NCBI GenBank assembly: GCA_944350395.1
Contig: CALVPA010000076.1
Coordinates: 1-24,596, forward strand
Direction of reading: 5' to 3'
DNA from: an uncultured Bacilli bacterium
Lineage (GTDB): Bacteria; Bacillota_I; Bacilli_A; RF39; UBA660
DNA length: 24,596 nucleotides
Shown here: piece after piece, positions 13,265 to 22,318 of the stretch
How the letters are laid out: the number at the start of each line of letters is the position of its first letter
Numbering within the stretch: position 1 is the first letter of the stretch
The notes under the pieces: model-generated
What the model saw: the letters and a program-made list of their open reading frames with translations, nothing else
Databases searched by the model: none
Told to the model about the DNA's origin: nothing
Translations under genes and position numbers: made by a program

Positions 13265-15694
13265 TTATTCCACGGCCTTCAAAGACTCTATCATATCTAT
13301 CTTTTTCAGTTTAAAATATGTGACTACTTGCATGATTATTGCAAAAGTAAGAGTTAAAAGTGCTGCATAAAAGTAACTTTGAACTTTTATAGTGGTCAAG
13401 AATACTGTAGTGTCAGTCTCTAGTAACTCCATGAGTTTAGCGTGCACAAATGGTGTGATAATTAGACCGATCATTATTCCAAAAATAACCGTCACTAGTG
13501 TTTCCCTATAAATGTAAGCATTCGCTTCGTTATCTCTAAATCCTAGTACTTTGAGAGTCGCTATCTCCCTAGTTCTTTCATTAATGTTTATAGATGTCAA
13601 ATTGTATAGGACAGTAAATGCTAGAAATGACGATATTATGACGAGTAATACCACAATATTGTTTAATCCTCCTACATATTCGTTCGCGGTCTTAAGTAAA
13701 TCGTTCGAAAAACTTATGCTGAGTATATCATCATATTTCAGTAGTTCGGTAACTACGTCGTCTTTATCAGATTCATTTTTGGATACTACTATGTTGTATT
13801 TAGCACTACTACCAAATATTTCTTCGTAAAGCTTTTTATCTATATATATATAATTAGATACATAGTTTTCAGTAATTCCTTCAACCTTTAGTTTATATTC
13901 TTTATTCGATGAAGACTTTACAGTTATTTCATCGCCTACGCTTGCATTTGTTCGCTCGGCAATTTTAGGAGTTATTACTACCCCTTTATCGTCCAATGTA
14001 AGTGCATTACCGTCTAAATCTCTCAATGTAAAGTAATCATAAAATTTATCTTCTTCACTAGGTACAATCATATATACATCTAAATCGTTCTCATCGTTTG
14101 TCGATACTTTGTAAGATGACTGGTTTATAAGAAGAGGATCTGTGATAAGACCTTCAAATTCGTTTTTTAAATCATCATTTAAAGCATCTACTTCTCCATT
14201 TAGTACAATGAAATTCTCGTATTTAAATAACTCTCCGTACTGCTTATCACCAATCGTATTTATGCTGTCTTTAATAGCAAAACCGATGAGTATTAAAAAA
14301 GTACAACCCGCTGTCCCGATGAGAGTCATAAATACTCTTTTTTTATATCTAGAAATGTTCCTCGCTGTAATCTTAGAAGAAAATGATAATCTCTTCCACA
14401 GAAAACTTATTCTCTCTAAAAGTACGACTTTGCCACTTTTAGGTGAAACAGGTCTCAGCAAATCCGCTGGCTTTTGCCTTAACTCTTTTCTGCATGCTCG
14501 AATTGTGACAAACGACATGAGTGCGCACGAAACTAGTATGCACTCTAAAAACAAAATTAGATCGAATCTATACTTTATGTCTGGAAAAATGACATTGAAA
14601 CATCCGTGTACTAAACCCGGCAAAAATATAGTTCCGAGGAAATACCCTAAAATGGATCCTATTAATGTAGCTGTTAAGACATATAATAAATAGTTTAAAA
14701 TAATTCTGCCGTTTGTCACTCCTAGTGACGAGAGAGTACCCATCTCTCCTCTTTCTTCTACGACCATTCTTTTCATCGTATTTGATGTCATCAGAATGAC
14801 GATTAAGACGAAGAATAACGGAATAATATTGGCAAGAGTTACTACCTGTGAATACTGGCTATCCAAAATGGCATATGTAGGAATGACATCTTTTCTATCT
14901 TGAACATACCATTCGATTTTTGGCAAAAGGGATACATCTATTAGACTTAAATCGATGTCTCCATAAGCATCATGAATTATACTTTTGATTTTCTCATCGA
15001 TTCTTTTAGATGAAGCATTTTCTATATTTTCCTTAGTATTTTCTATCTTTTCTTCGTAAGAATCACTATATGGAACATCACTTTCATCTTTATCTATTAG
15101 CAAATAACTTTCCGTATAAGCACTGTAATCGAAGACTTCCTTTGGTACAAAAATAAACGAATATATCTTACCATTTCCTATGTTAGCGCTTCCATAGTCA
15201 CTAGTAGAATAAAGTGGCGAGTCGATAGTACCTACAACTTTAAAGTGCGATTCTTTTAAATTATCTCTATACTCTTCGCTTACATCGATTTCGTCTCCCA
15301 CTTTATAGAATCGCTCATCTGCTAGACACTCGTTATTAGAATTAGGCATTCTTCCGTTCTTCAATGAAAATCCGTTGATATCGTCTATTATCGCATGTAT
15401 TTTGACTACATTTTCGTTTACCAAAACTTCCTTTGAGTAAGAACCATAAGCACTTTTTACGCCTTCTATGTTTGATATGTAATTTATATCATCGTCATCG
15501 AAACCCACAGAACTTAGCATTTTCAAATCCATGAGCTTAGTATCATCATAATACTCGTTCTGAGTAGTCTTAATGTTCGGTATGCTCATCCTTATACCAG
15601 TATAAAATCCGACTCCCAATAGTATTATAAACATTAGAGAAAAAAATCGCCCAAAAGATTTTTTAACTTTTTTTAAAGTGTTCTTAAATAACAT
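13265..15694 (-). CDS. FtsX-type ABC transporter permease (large, MacB/YknZ-like class)
   Basis: The 809-aa membrane protein has one N-terminal transmembrane helix (RFFSLMFIILLGVGFYTGI). A large extracytoplasmic MacB-like domain (about residues 35-280) is followed by a first FtsX helix set (about 287-400). After a short loop there is another helix, a second outer domain and a second FtsX set near the C-terminus (VVLLVIISSFLAFTVLYNL with NINERTREIATLKVLGF, the FtsX coupling motif). The double-permease layout is typical of bacitracin/peptide-sensing or lipoprotein-type transporters in Bacillota. It starts five bases after the ATPase stop, with GGTGA as ribosome site. No two-component system is adjacent, so antimicrobial-peptide resistance is only a possibility. 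Confidence 0.88.
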   Translation of the reverse strand: MLFKNTLKKVKKSFGRFFSLMFIILLGVGFYTGIRMSIPNIKTTQNEYYDDTKLMDLKMLSSVGFDDDDINYISNIEGVKSAYGSYSKEVLVNENVVKIHAIIDDINGFSLKNGRMPNSNNECLADERFYKVGDEIDVSEEYRDNLKESHFKVVGTIDSPLYSTSDYGSANIGNGKIYSFIFVPKEVFDYSAYTESYLLIDKDESDVPYSDSYEEKIENTKENIENASSKRIDEKIKSIIHDAYGDIDLSLIDVSLLPKIEWYVQDRKDVIPTYAILDSQYSQVVTLANIIPLFFVLIVILMTSNTMKRMVVEERGEMGTLSSLGVTNGRIILNYLLYVLTATLIGSILGYFLGTIFLPGLVHGCFNVIFPDIKYRFDLILFLECILVSCALMSFVTIRACRKELRQKPADLLRPVSPKSGKVVLLERISFLWKRLSFSSKITARNISRYKKRVFMTLIGTAGCTFLILIGFAIKDSINTIGDKQYGELFKYENFIVLNGEVDALNDDLKNEFEGLITDPLLINQSSYKVSTNDENDLDVYMIVPSEEDKFYDYFTLRDLDGNALTLDDKGVVITPKIAERTNASVGDEITVKSSSNKEYKLKVEGITENYVSNYIYIDKKLYEEIFGSSAKYNIVVSKNESDKDDVVTELLKYDDILSISFSNDLLKTANEYVGGLNNIVVLLVIISSFLAFTVLYNLTSININERTREIATLKVLGFRDNEANAYIYRETLVTVIFGIMIGLIITPFVHAKLMELLETDTTVFLTTIKVQSYFYAALLTLTFAIIMQVVTYFKLKKIDMIESLKAVE

Positions 15695-15698
15695 AACG

Positions 15699-16397
15699 TC
15701 ACCACTCTATTTCATTTGCAAGTTTAGGATGATCATTTAATCTGACATTATCTACAGTACCATTTTTAATCGTTATGATCTTATCTGCAATCTCAGCAAT
15801 CTGAGAATTGTGAGTTATTATGACTGTAGTCATTCCCATTTTTTTACAAGTATTAATGAGCAAATCTATAATCTTCTGACCTGTTTTAGAATCTAAAGCT
15901 CCAGTAGGTTCGTCACATAAAAGAATTTTAGGATTTTTAGCGATAGCTCTAGCGATTGCGACTCTTTGCTGCTCTCCACCCGATAACTGTGAAGGAAAAT
16001 TCTTAAGCCTGTGTTCTAGACCCACCGATTTTAATATTTCCTTTGGATCTAGTGCATCCTTACAAAGTTGACAAGCAAGTTCTACATTTTCTAAAGTCGT
16101 CAAATTGACGATTAAGTTATAGAATTGAAATACAAATCCTATGTCGTTTCTCCTATAATTTATTAGTTCCTTATTTTTAAATTTGTCTAATCTCTTTCCA
16201 TCTACTATGATTTCGCCTGCAGTAGGACTATCCATTCCACCAAGCATATTTAAAATAGTAGTTTTTCCTGCACCACTTTGACCTAATATTACGACTAGTT
16301 CTCCCTTTTCGATTTCAAAAGAACAGTTATTGACTGCTAAAACGTTAACTTCTCCTCTATACTCTTTTTTAACTTTTTTAAATTCTATAAATGCCAT
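15699..16397 (-). CDS. ABC transporter ATP-binding protein (MacB/LolD type)
   Basis: The 232-aa ATPase shows Walker A GQSGAGKT (39-46), Q-loop VFQFYNL (near 89-95), signature LSGGEQQRV (138-146), Walker B ILLCDEPTGALD (near 154-166) and the switch His in VIITHN. The DEPTGALD and Q-loop wording is that of the MacB/LolD/FtsE group, which energises FtsX-like permeases by mechanotransmission. The ribosome site GGAGAA lies before the ATG. It is the first gene of a two-gene (possibly three-gene) operon. Confidence 0.95.
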   Translation of the reverse strand: MAFIEFKKVKKEYRGEVNVLAVNNCSFEIEKGELVVILGQSGAGKTTILNMLGGMDSPTAGEIIVDGKRLDKFKNKELINYRRNDIGFVFQFYNLIVNLTTLENVELACQLCKDALDPKEILKSVGLEHRLKNFPSQLSGGEQQRVAIARAIAKNPKILLCDEPTGALDSKTGQKIIDLLINTCKKMGMTTVIITHNSQIAEIADKIITIKNGTVDNVRLNDHPKLANEIEW

Positions 16398-16441
16398 ATG
16401 TTCTCCTTATCACAAATTTTATTACTAAAACTTATTCGCTC

Positions 16442-16470
16442 ATTCTATCTATTGAAGAGAAATATACTAA
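16442..16470 (-). promoter_or_regulatory. Promoter of the ABC transporter operon
   Basis: The minus-strand -10 TAGAAT (16447-16442) follows TTAGTA at 17-base spacing (16470-16465). The -10 is good and the -35 weak. The leader would be about 40 bases, ending in ribosome site GGAGAA. Confidence 0.4.
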
Positions 16471-16937
16471 ATTTTTTTTGATCTACATTCTTCGAAGTCC
16501 TCGGCTATATCTATTTCTCCCATAAAATTAGAATTCAATCTAATTTTAAAATCGCTATCTCTTTCTTTCATATCTATGTACCCAATTATAAATTCACTAG
16601 GTATAACATAAACTGAGCTCGATTCATCCGTCCATACAATAGAATTATCATCACTATTTATTTGTACTAAATCATCTACATCATCTTTATAACAACCTAT
16701 AATGACCATTTCGCTTGCATCTCTTAAATTGTATCCCTTTTCTGATTTAATAAAAGCATCGCTATCTAATAACATATCGGCACTAATTCTAATGGTCGTC
16801 GTTCTTAAATCGTGTTCTTTCATAAAAAGACCATCTTCACTGATCAGTTCGCCATTACCTGCTCCTGTAATATGGTAAAAATATGCCATATTTTCAAAAT
16901 CTAAATTTTTAAAAAATCTTCTTGCATCAATTTCCAT
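16467..16937 (-). CDS. 156-aa orphan protein with an ADP-ribosyltransferase-like look
   Basis: I do not recognise a family with confidence. The segment MAYFYHITGAGNGELISEDGL (from residue 17) resembles the first beta strand of ART-fold proteins (a YHxT-type motif followed, after a helix, by a GL pair), and VYVIPSEFIIGYIDM near 109-123 resembles their usual IPxEYI ending. The catalytic residues are not certain, and the rest is acidic and soluble. It could be a degenerate or non-catalytic member, or unrelated. The ribosome site is AAAGG. It has its own extended -10 promoter after the P-type ATPase gene and no terminator that I can see before the ABC operon promoter. Confidence 0.55.
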   Translation of the reverse strand: MEIDARRFFKNLDFENMAYFYHITGAGNGELISEDGLFMKEHDLRTTTIRISADMLLDSDAFIKSEKGYNLRDASEMVIIGCYKDDVDDLVQINSDDNSIVWTDESSSVYVIPSEFIIGYIDMKERDSDFKIRLNSNFMGEIDIAEDFEECRSKKI

Positions 16938-16975
16938 TTTTTAATACCTTTCTAATTATTTTCTTTTTCATAATT

Positions 16976-16984
16976 ATTGTATCA
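16976..16984 (-). promoter_or_regulatory. Extended -10 promoter of the 156-aa gene
   Basis: TG-A-TACAAT on the minus strand (hexamer 16981-16976) lies ten bases past the ATPase stop; no clear -35. The same nine bases occur in the comN promoter and at the right-edge plus-strand promoter. Confidence 0.5.
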
Positions 16985-16993
16985 TAATTCTAA

Positions 16994-19606
16994 TCATTCA
17001 TCTTTAAAAACTTTTCTCAATATTGGTTTTAGTAATTCTAATATGACGAACGATATAATGTTTACTATGACAATAAATATAAACTGGGCAATATTTATGA
17101 TTTCTAAATGGAATAATCTTCCTACTGGTGTAAAGAAAACGATAATTTGAACAACTAATAAAACCGCAGTACCGATGTTCATATATTTATTTGAGAATAT
17201 TCTTCTTTCGTATATTGGCTCTTTTAGTGATCTACAGTTATACGCAAATACGAATTCGTTTAGAATTATACTAAATAGTGCTAGTGTCTGTGCTATTTCA
17301 GGGTTTATACCTCTATATAAGAGATACACGATTAAACTTATTCCCGTCTCTAATATTACAGACGTTATTAAGAATGCTAGAAAGAAAGGTGTAAATATTT
17401 TTTTATTTAGACCGTTGGGCCTTTTCTTCATATTATTTTTAGATGCTCTTTCAAAGGCGAGCGTAATCGATGGAATAGTATCGGCAACTAAATCTATATA
17501 TAAGACGTGTATTGCCATGATAATGTTAGTGCCCATAAACATTCCTATTAATATAATCAATATCTCAGTAAAATTACTAGATAAATTATAAAGTACGTTG
17601 GTAATAACATTGTCGTATATTCTTCTTCCCTCAGACACGGCTGTTGTTATGGTTTTATAGCTGTCATCTAATAATATTATGTCAGCGACATTTTTAGTGA
17701 CATCTGTGCCACTTTTGCCCATTCCAACTCCGACATTAGCAAGGCGCATAGCAGGAGCATCGTTTACTCCGTCCCCGGTCATGGCGACAACCTTACCCAT
17801 TCTTTGTAATGCTTTTACAATCTGCACTTTATTTTCAGGACTAACTCTTGCAAACACCGAGTATTTGCTCACGTACTCCATAATCTCGTCATCACTTAAA
17901 TCATCTAACTCGCTAGCGACAATTCCTTCATCGTGACTTTTGCAAATTCCCACTTCCATGCCTATCGCTAAAGCAGTTTCCAGATTATCACCTGTTATCA
18001 TAATTGGCCTAATAAAAGCTTCTTTACACTCCTCGATCGCCGATTTTACATCTTTTCTAACTGGATCTTTTAATCCTACTAATCCAGTTAATACCAAATC
18101 GCACTCTTCTTTAAAGTATTCGTCGTCAGTACCACACTTTTTATCTAATACTTTATATGCAAAAGCTAAAACCTTGAGTGCATCTTTAGATAATTCTTCT
18201 TCAACATCGTAATATTCTTCTTTAATCTTTTTCGTTAATTTAATTTTTTTACCGTTTACTAAAACGTATTTACAAGAATTTATAATAGATCCAAGACTTC
18301 CCTTAGAATACATGATAATAGTGTTGTCGCTTTCATAAATAGTACTCATCATTTTTCTTTCTGAGTCGAATGGAAGTTCTATAATTCTCTTTTTATTTTC
18401 ATCAAAACTAATCTTCAATTTATTCAACAGTTCTACAAGTGCTACTTCTACGGAGTCACCCGCTAATTCGTTACTGGATTGGACGCTCACATTACTGCAA
18501 TATTTCATTATTTCAGAAAGAATATTACGTTCTTTAAGTTCACTTAAATCTATAAATTTGCTGTCTGTATAAATTTCCAGCACTTCCATCTTATTTGTCG
18601 TAAGTGTTCCCGTCTTATCGGTACATATCACTTCTGTAGCACCTAAAGTTTCTATCGCAGCCATGTTTCTTACGACAGACTTCTTTTTAGCCATCTCGCT
18701 TACACCTATCGATAAAGTAGCAGTTATGGCAACGGGTAAACACTCTGGTACGCTTGCTACAATCATCGAAATACAGAGCATAATTACGTTTAAAAGAGTG
18801 TAATCCATGATTAGACCATAACACATGACAAATGTCACTAAAAAGGCCGCAATACCAGATATAAACGTACTTATCTTTTTAACTTTGACCTGAAGAGGCG
18901 TAATAGGTTCTTCTTTGCTATCTAGAGTACTCGCTATTTTACCTAGCTCTGTATTCATTCCTGTTGCTACGACTATCGCTTCTACTTTACCGGAAGTTAA
19001 AACAGTTCCCGAATAGAGCATATTGTTCCTTTCTGATATAAGCTTTTTCCCTGTCAAAACGTCATTTTGCTTTATAGTATTCATGCTTTCACCAGTTAAT
19101 ATCGATTCGTCGCACTTAGCAAAATAACACTCGATTATTCTCGCATCCGCAGGTACTTTATCTCCTGCTTCTAATATTATGTAGTCTCCTCTAACTAGAT
19201 CTTTCGATTCTATCTCGTAAACTTTACCATTTCTTTTAACAGTCGTCATCGAAGTAGAATAGTTTTTCAACTTATCGATGGCATCTTCCGCCTTTGCTTC
19301 TTGAAAATAACCCATTAGACAGTTTACTAAAGTAGCACCTATTATTACAGCAGGCTCTAAGAAATCTTGATCAGTAAAAATAGCATAAATTAGAGACATT
19401 ATTCCCACTAGTAATAGGAGTATTATCATCAGATTTTTAAACTGATCTAAAAATATTTTTAACTTACTCTTTTTATTCTTTTCTATTAACAAATTTTTTC
19501 CGTATAACTTTTGCCTTTTTTCTATTTCACTTGCATCTAATCCATTTAAAGATGTCTTAAACTTATCTAAAATTTCCCTTTGACTTAATTCATAATTTTC
19601 TCTCAT
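16994..19606 (-). CDS. P-type (class II) cation-transporting ATPase
   Basis: The 870-aa pump is built as N-terminal cation-ATPase domain, M1-M2, actuator with TGES (171-174), M3-M4 with VPECLP (286-291), phosphorylation site DKTGT (D330), nucleotide domain, TGDGVNDAPA hinge and six C-terminal helices. It is probably an exporter of Ca2+ or another cation from the cytoplasm. Glu288 of M4 and the SSNFTE residues of M5 are conserved ion ligands, but M6 reads IDLVADTIPS, with Asp in place of the SERCA Asn and Ala in place of Thr; this resembles Na/K-ATPase. The substrate is therefore uncertain. The ribosome site GGAGAA lies before the ATG. Confidence 0.9.
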   Translation of the reverse strand: MRENYELSQREILDKFKTSLNGLDASEIEKRQKLYGKNLLIEKNKKSKLKIFLDQFKNLMIILLLLVGIMSLIYAIFTDQDFLEPAVIIGATLVNCLMGYFQEAKAEDAIDKLKNYSTSMTTVKRNGKVYEIESKDLVRGDYIILEAGDKVPADARIIECYFAKCDESILTGESMNTIKQNDVLTGKKLISERNNMLYSGTVLTSGKVEAIVVATGMNTELGKIASTLDSKEEPITPLQVKVKKISTFISGIAAFLVTFVMCYGLIMDYTLLNVIMLCISMIVASVPECLPVAITATLSIGVSEMAKKKSVVRNMAAIETLGATEVICTDKTGTLTTNKMEVLEIYTDSKFIDLSELKERNILSEIMKYCSNVSVQSSNELAGDSVEVALVELLNKLKISFDENKKRIIELPFDSERKMMSTIYESDNTIIMYSKGSLGSIINSCKYVLVNGKKIKLTKKIKEEYYDVEEELSKDALKVLAFAYKVLDKKCGTDDEYFKEECDLVLTGLVGLKDPVRKDVKSAIEECKEAFIRPIMITGDNLETALAIGMEVGICKSHDEGIVASELDDLSDDEIMEYVSKYSVFARVSPENKVQIVKALQRMGKVVAMTGDGVNDAPAMRLANVGVGMGKSGTDVTKNVADIILLDDSYKTITTAVSEGRRIYDNVITNVLYNLSSNFTEILIILIGMFMGTNIIMAIHVLYIDLVADTIPSITLAFERASKNNMKKRPNGLNKKIFTPFFLAFLITSVILETGISLIVYLLYRGINPEIAQTLALFSIILNEFVFAYNCRSLKEPIYERRIFSNKYMNIGTAVLLVVQIIVFFTPVGRLFHLEIINIAQFIFIVIVNIISFVILELLKPILRKVFKDE

Positions 19607-19638
19607 ATTTTCTCCTTAGCTTTTTCTATACTAAAGTA

Positions 19639-19644
19639 ATTATA
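19639..19644 (-). promoter_or_regulatory. -10 element for the P-type ATPase gene
   Basis: A perfect TATAAT on the minus strand, 33 bases before the start codon, without a convincing -35 or TG extension. Confidence 0.4.
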
Positions 19645-19670
19645 CTATAACTACTAACTTTTATCTACAT

Positions 19671-19705
19671 ATAAAAAGTTTTACGGATGTAACCGTAAAA
19701 CTTTT
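19671..19705 (-). terminator. Strong terminator ending the comN-rel-dtd operon
   Basis: Thirteen-base perfect arms (19674-19686 with 19693-19705; loop of six) followed by TTTTTAT on the minus strand. A smaller stem (19722-19725 with 19732-19735) lies just after the dtd stop, and 19693-19700 can also pair with 19718-19725, an attenuator-like choice of structures. Confidence 0.85.
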
Positions 19706-19736
19706 AAAACCAGAAACTTTTACGGCCACAACCGTA

Positions 19737-20174
19737 TTATTTCGAATCCATTATTATAGTTATAGGGCCATCGTGAAGAGCACTTATTTTCATATCGGCT
19801 CCAAATATTCCTGTTTCCGTCTTTACATATTCGTTTAATTTCTCGTTGAATAAATCGTATAATTTTTTAGCTTCTTCTCCACCTAGTGCTTTAATATAGC
19901 TAGGTCTATTGCCCTTTGTACAGTCTGCATAAAGAGTAAACTGGCTTATAGATAAAATATTTCCGCCTGCATCTAATATGCTCTTATTCATTACACCATT
20001 TTCATCGTTAAATACTCTCAAATTTACACATTTTTTAGCGAGATATTCTACTTCCTTTATTGTATCTCCATCTGTAAAACACGAGAGAATGAGTAAACCT
20101 CTATCACATTTTCCGACTACCTGGTCGTTTACTTTAACACTCGCGTTTTTGACTCTACTAACTACTACTCTCAT
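19737..20174 (-). CDS. dtd: D-aminoacyl-tRNA deacylase
   Basis: The 145-aa DTD hydrolyses D-aminoacyl-tRNA (and Gly-tRNA-Ala) in the cytoplasm, a chirality proofreading step. The family start MRVVVSRVKNASVKVNDQVV, SQFTLYAD with the active Thr (near residues 77-84) and the cross-subunit Gly-cisPro loop near the end (LHDGPITI) are all present; this loop is usually N(D)GPVT, with His here in place of Asn. The length is normal. The gene overlaps rel by one base (TAATG) and is the last of comN-rel-dtd, as rel-dtd neighbours in Bacillus. Confidence 0.96.
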   Translation of the reverse strand: MRVVVSRVKNASVKVNDQVVGKCDRGLLILSCFTDGDTIKEVEYLAKKCVNLRVFNDENGVMNKSILDAGGNILSISQFTLYADCTKGNRPSYIKALGGEEAKKLYDLFNEKLNEYVKTETGIFGADMKISALHDGPITIIMDSK

Positions 20175-22318
20175 TACTTAGATACCCTTTCTACAGAAGT
20201 TACAAAATCTAATGATTCCAAGTCGTTCATAAAAACTTTTAAAGTATCCGTATTAGGCACTTTTATTAGTAGTTCATAATCTACTTCATTTCCATGATTT
20301 ATTGTGTTAATAGACTCGATAGAGAGATTTCTTTGACTACTCTTAGTTACTATACTGAGTAGATTATTATTGATATTATTAGTCCTTATAAGCAGTCTAG
20401 CAGTATAATTTTTTTCACTTCTTTCATTCCATGATACTTCGATGAGTCTTTCTTCCATGTTTTTAATATTGATGCAGTCTGCTTTGTGTACAGTTATACC
20501 ATTACCCTTAGTGATGAATCCTACTATTTCGTCCCCATACACCGGTTTACAGCAGTTTGCAATCGTAACTAAAACATCGTCACAACCAGCGACTATTATA
20601 TCGTTTTTATAATTTTCTTTAACTTCTGAATGATTAGAAGTAATCTTTTCTAGTATCGTATCTGTAACATCGTGCTTATCTTCTACGAGCAGGCTCATCA
20701 CATAATTCGCAGTATATCTCAAAGTTCCCACACAAAGTTTTAAATCATCAAAACTTTTTAGTTTCAAAATATTTAAGAGTTTCTCTATATTTTCATTAGT
20801 CAAAGTATCGTTTATACTCCACTTTCGACGTCTTATCTCTTTATTTATCAGTTCTTCACCGCGTGCGATATACTCTTCTCTATCCTGTTTGCTAAAATAT
20901 GCCTTTATCTTATTTTTGGCTTGATTAGTCTTTACAAAGTTTAGCCATTCTTTCTTAGGTTCACTCGACTCGTTTGTCTTAATTTTAACTATGTCGTCAT
21001 TTTGCAGTTTATAATCTATAGGCACTATTTGGTCGTTTACTATCGCTCCTACTAAAGTATCCCCTACGTGCGAGTGTATTCTATACGCGAAGTCCACTGG
21101 AGTAGATCCTTCAGGCAGTTCTATAACGTCGCCCTTTGGGGTGAAAACATAGACCATCTTTTCGACAAATGCTTCTTTAAATTCGTTTACAACTTCATTA
21201 TCATCTGTACTCATCTCGATAGAATCTCTAAATAGTTCTAGTTTTTGTTCCATAAGGCTTTGTATCGTTTTAGTGCCGTGTTCTTTATAAGACCAGTGAG
21301 AAGCGATACCACATTCGGCGATTTCGTCCATTTCTTCTGTCCTAATCTGTATTTCAAATATGTTTCCGTTAGGACCTATTACTCCTGTATGAAGACTTTG
21401 GTACATGTTTTCCTTAGGCTGTGCAATATAATCCTTAAATCTCTTAGGAATAGGTCTATATTTAGCGTGGATTAGACCTATCGCTAGATAACAGTCGCTT
21501 TCTTTTTCTACGATGATGCGAAGTGCAAGTATATCGTATATATCTTTCCAACGTTTGCCTTTAGAAAGTTTATCGTACAAACTGTGGATACTTTTGACAC
21601 GCCCTTTTATCCTATATTTTATGTTGTGTTCGAGCATCATCTCAGATAAATTTTCCTTCATCTCTTCGATATATCCGTTTAACTCTTCCCTAGATGCGTT
21701 TAAATTCTCGCTTATCTCTTCATATATATCTGGCTTTAAATACTTGATACATAGATCTTCTAGTTCACTTTTAATATAATTTATACCAAGTCTGTGAGCG
21801 ATAGGTATAAGCACATTTTCGGTCTCGATACACTTTAATTTTTGCTCTTCACTAAGTTCAGTATACACATTTCTTAAGTTATCTAGTCTGCCTGCAAGTT
21901 TAATGATTATTACTCTCGCATCAGTACTGAGTCCTACTAAGATCTTTCTTAGGTATATAGCACTAGATTCATCGCTATCTTTTAACTTTAATTTATTTAT
22001 TTTTAAAAGACTTTCTGTGATATCCCCTATCTCATCACCAAATTCTTTTCTTATGTCATCTATGGTGACTCCATCGTTTACGACGCATATATTGCTAATT
22101 AGACTAGTCGCTATACATACGGCATCGCTGTGTAGTTCTGTGAGTATGAGCGCTGTTCTAAGTGGATGCAAAAAGTAATCAGATCCACCAACATTCTTTA
22201 TTCCCTCATAATTTTTAGAAGCATACTCTAAAGCTCTCTTTATCAGTTCTATATCTTTATCATTATCTATATACTTCTTAACAGTCTCCAACAATTCTTT
22301 CTTTAATTCATCTATCAC
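20174..22318 (-). CDS. rel: RelA/SpoT homolog: (p)ppGpp synthetase with an eroded hydrolase domain
   Basis: The 714-aa long-form Rel has an HD domain (about 30-180), synthetase (about 230-345), TGS (about 388-450) and a C-terminal zinc-finger/ACT region. The synthetase core is intact: R239, D261 (IYDILALR), RFKD (292-295), NMYQSLHT, E321 (EIQIRT). The HD catalytic residues are not: where Bacillus Rel has LHDVVED this protein has LISNICVV (75-80), and LADRLHN is LAGRLDN (141-147), so His, Asp, Glu, Asp and a second Asp are replaced. It should make but not degrade ppGpp. The start is GTG, overlapping the comN stop as GTGA. Confidence 0.95.
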   Translation of the reverse strand: MIDELKKELLETVKKYIDNDKDIELIKRALEYASKNYEGIKNVGGSDYFLHPLRTALILTELHSDAVCIATSLISNICVVNDGVTIDDIRKEFGDEIGDITESLLKINKLKLKDSDESSAIYLRKILVGLSTDARVIIIKLAGRLDNLRNVYTELSEEQKLKCIETENVLIPIAHRLGINYIKSELEDLCIKYLKPDIYEEISENLNASREELNGYIEEMKENLSEMMLEHNIKYRIKGRVKSIHSLYDKLSKGKRWKDIYDILALRIIVEKESDCYLAIGLIHAKYRPIPKRFKDYIAQPKENMYQSLHTGVIGPNGNIFEIQIRTEEMDEIAECGIASHWSYKEHGTKTIQSLMEQKLELFRDSIEMSTDDNEVVNEFKEAFVEKMVYVFTPKGDVIELPEGSTPVDFAYRIHSHVGDTLVGAIVNDQIVPIDYKLQNDDIVKIKTNESSEPKKEWLNFVKTNQAKNKIKAYFSKQDREEYIARGEELINKEIRRRKWSINDTLTNENIEKLLNILKLKSFDDLKLCVGTLRYTANYVMSLLVEDKHDVTDTILEKITSNHSEVKENYKNDIIVAGCDDVLVTIANCCKPVYGDEIVGFITKGNGITVHKADCINIKNMEERLIEVSWNERSEKNYTARLLIRTNNINNNLLSIVTKSSQRNLSIESINTINHGNEVDYELLIKVPNTDTLKVFMNDLESLDFVTSVERVSK

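Noticed and set aside
14142..14693. 183-codon plus-strand open frame inside the FtsX-type permease gene
   Set aside because: It lies wholly opposite a well-supported gene, has no ribosome site and a low-complexity Ser/Leu composition expected from the reverse strand.
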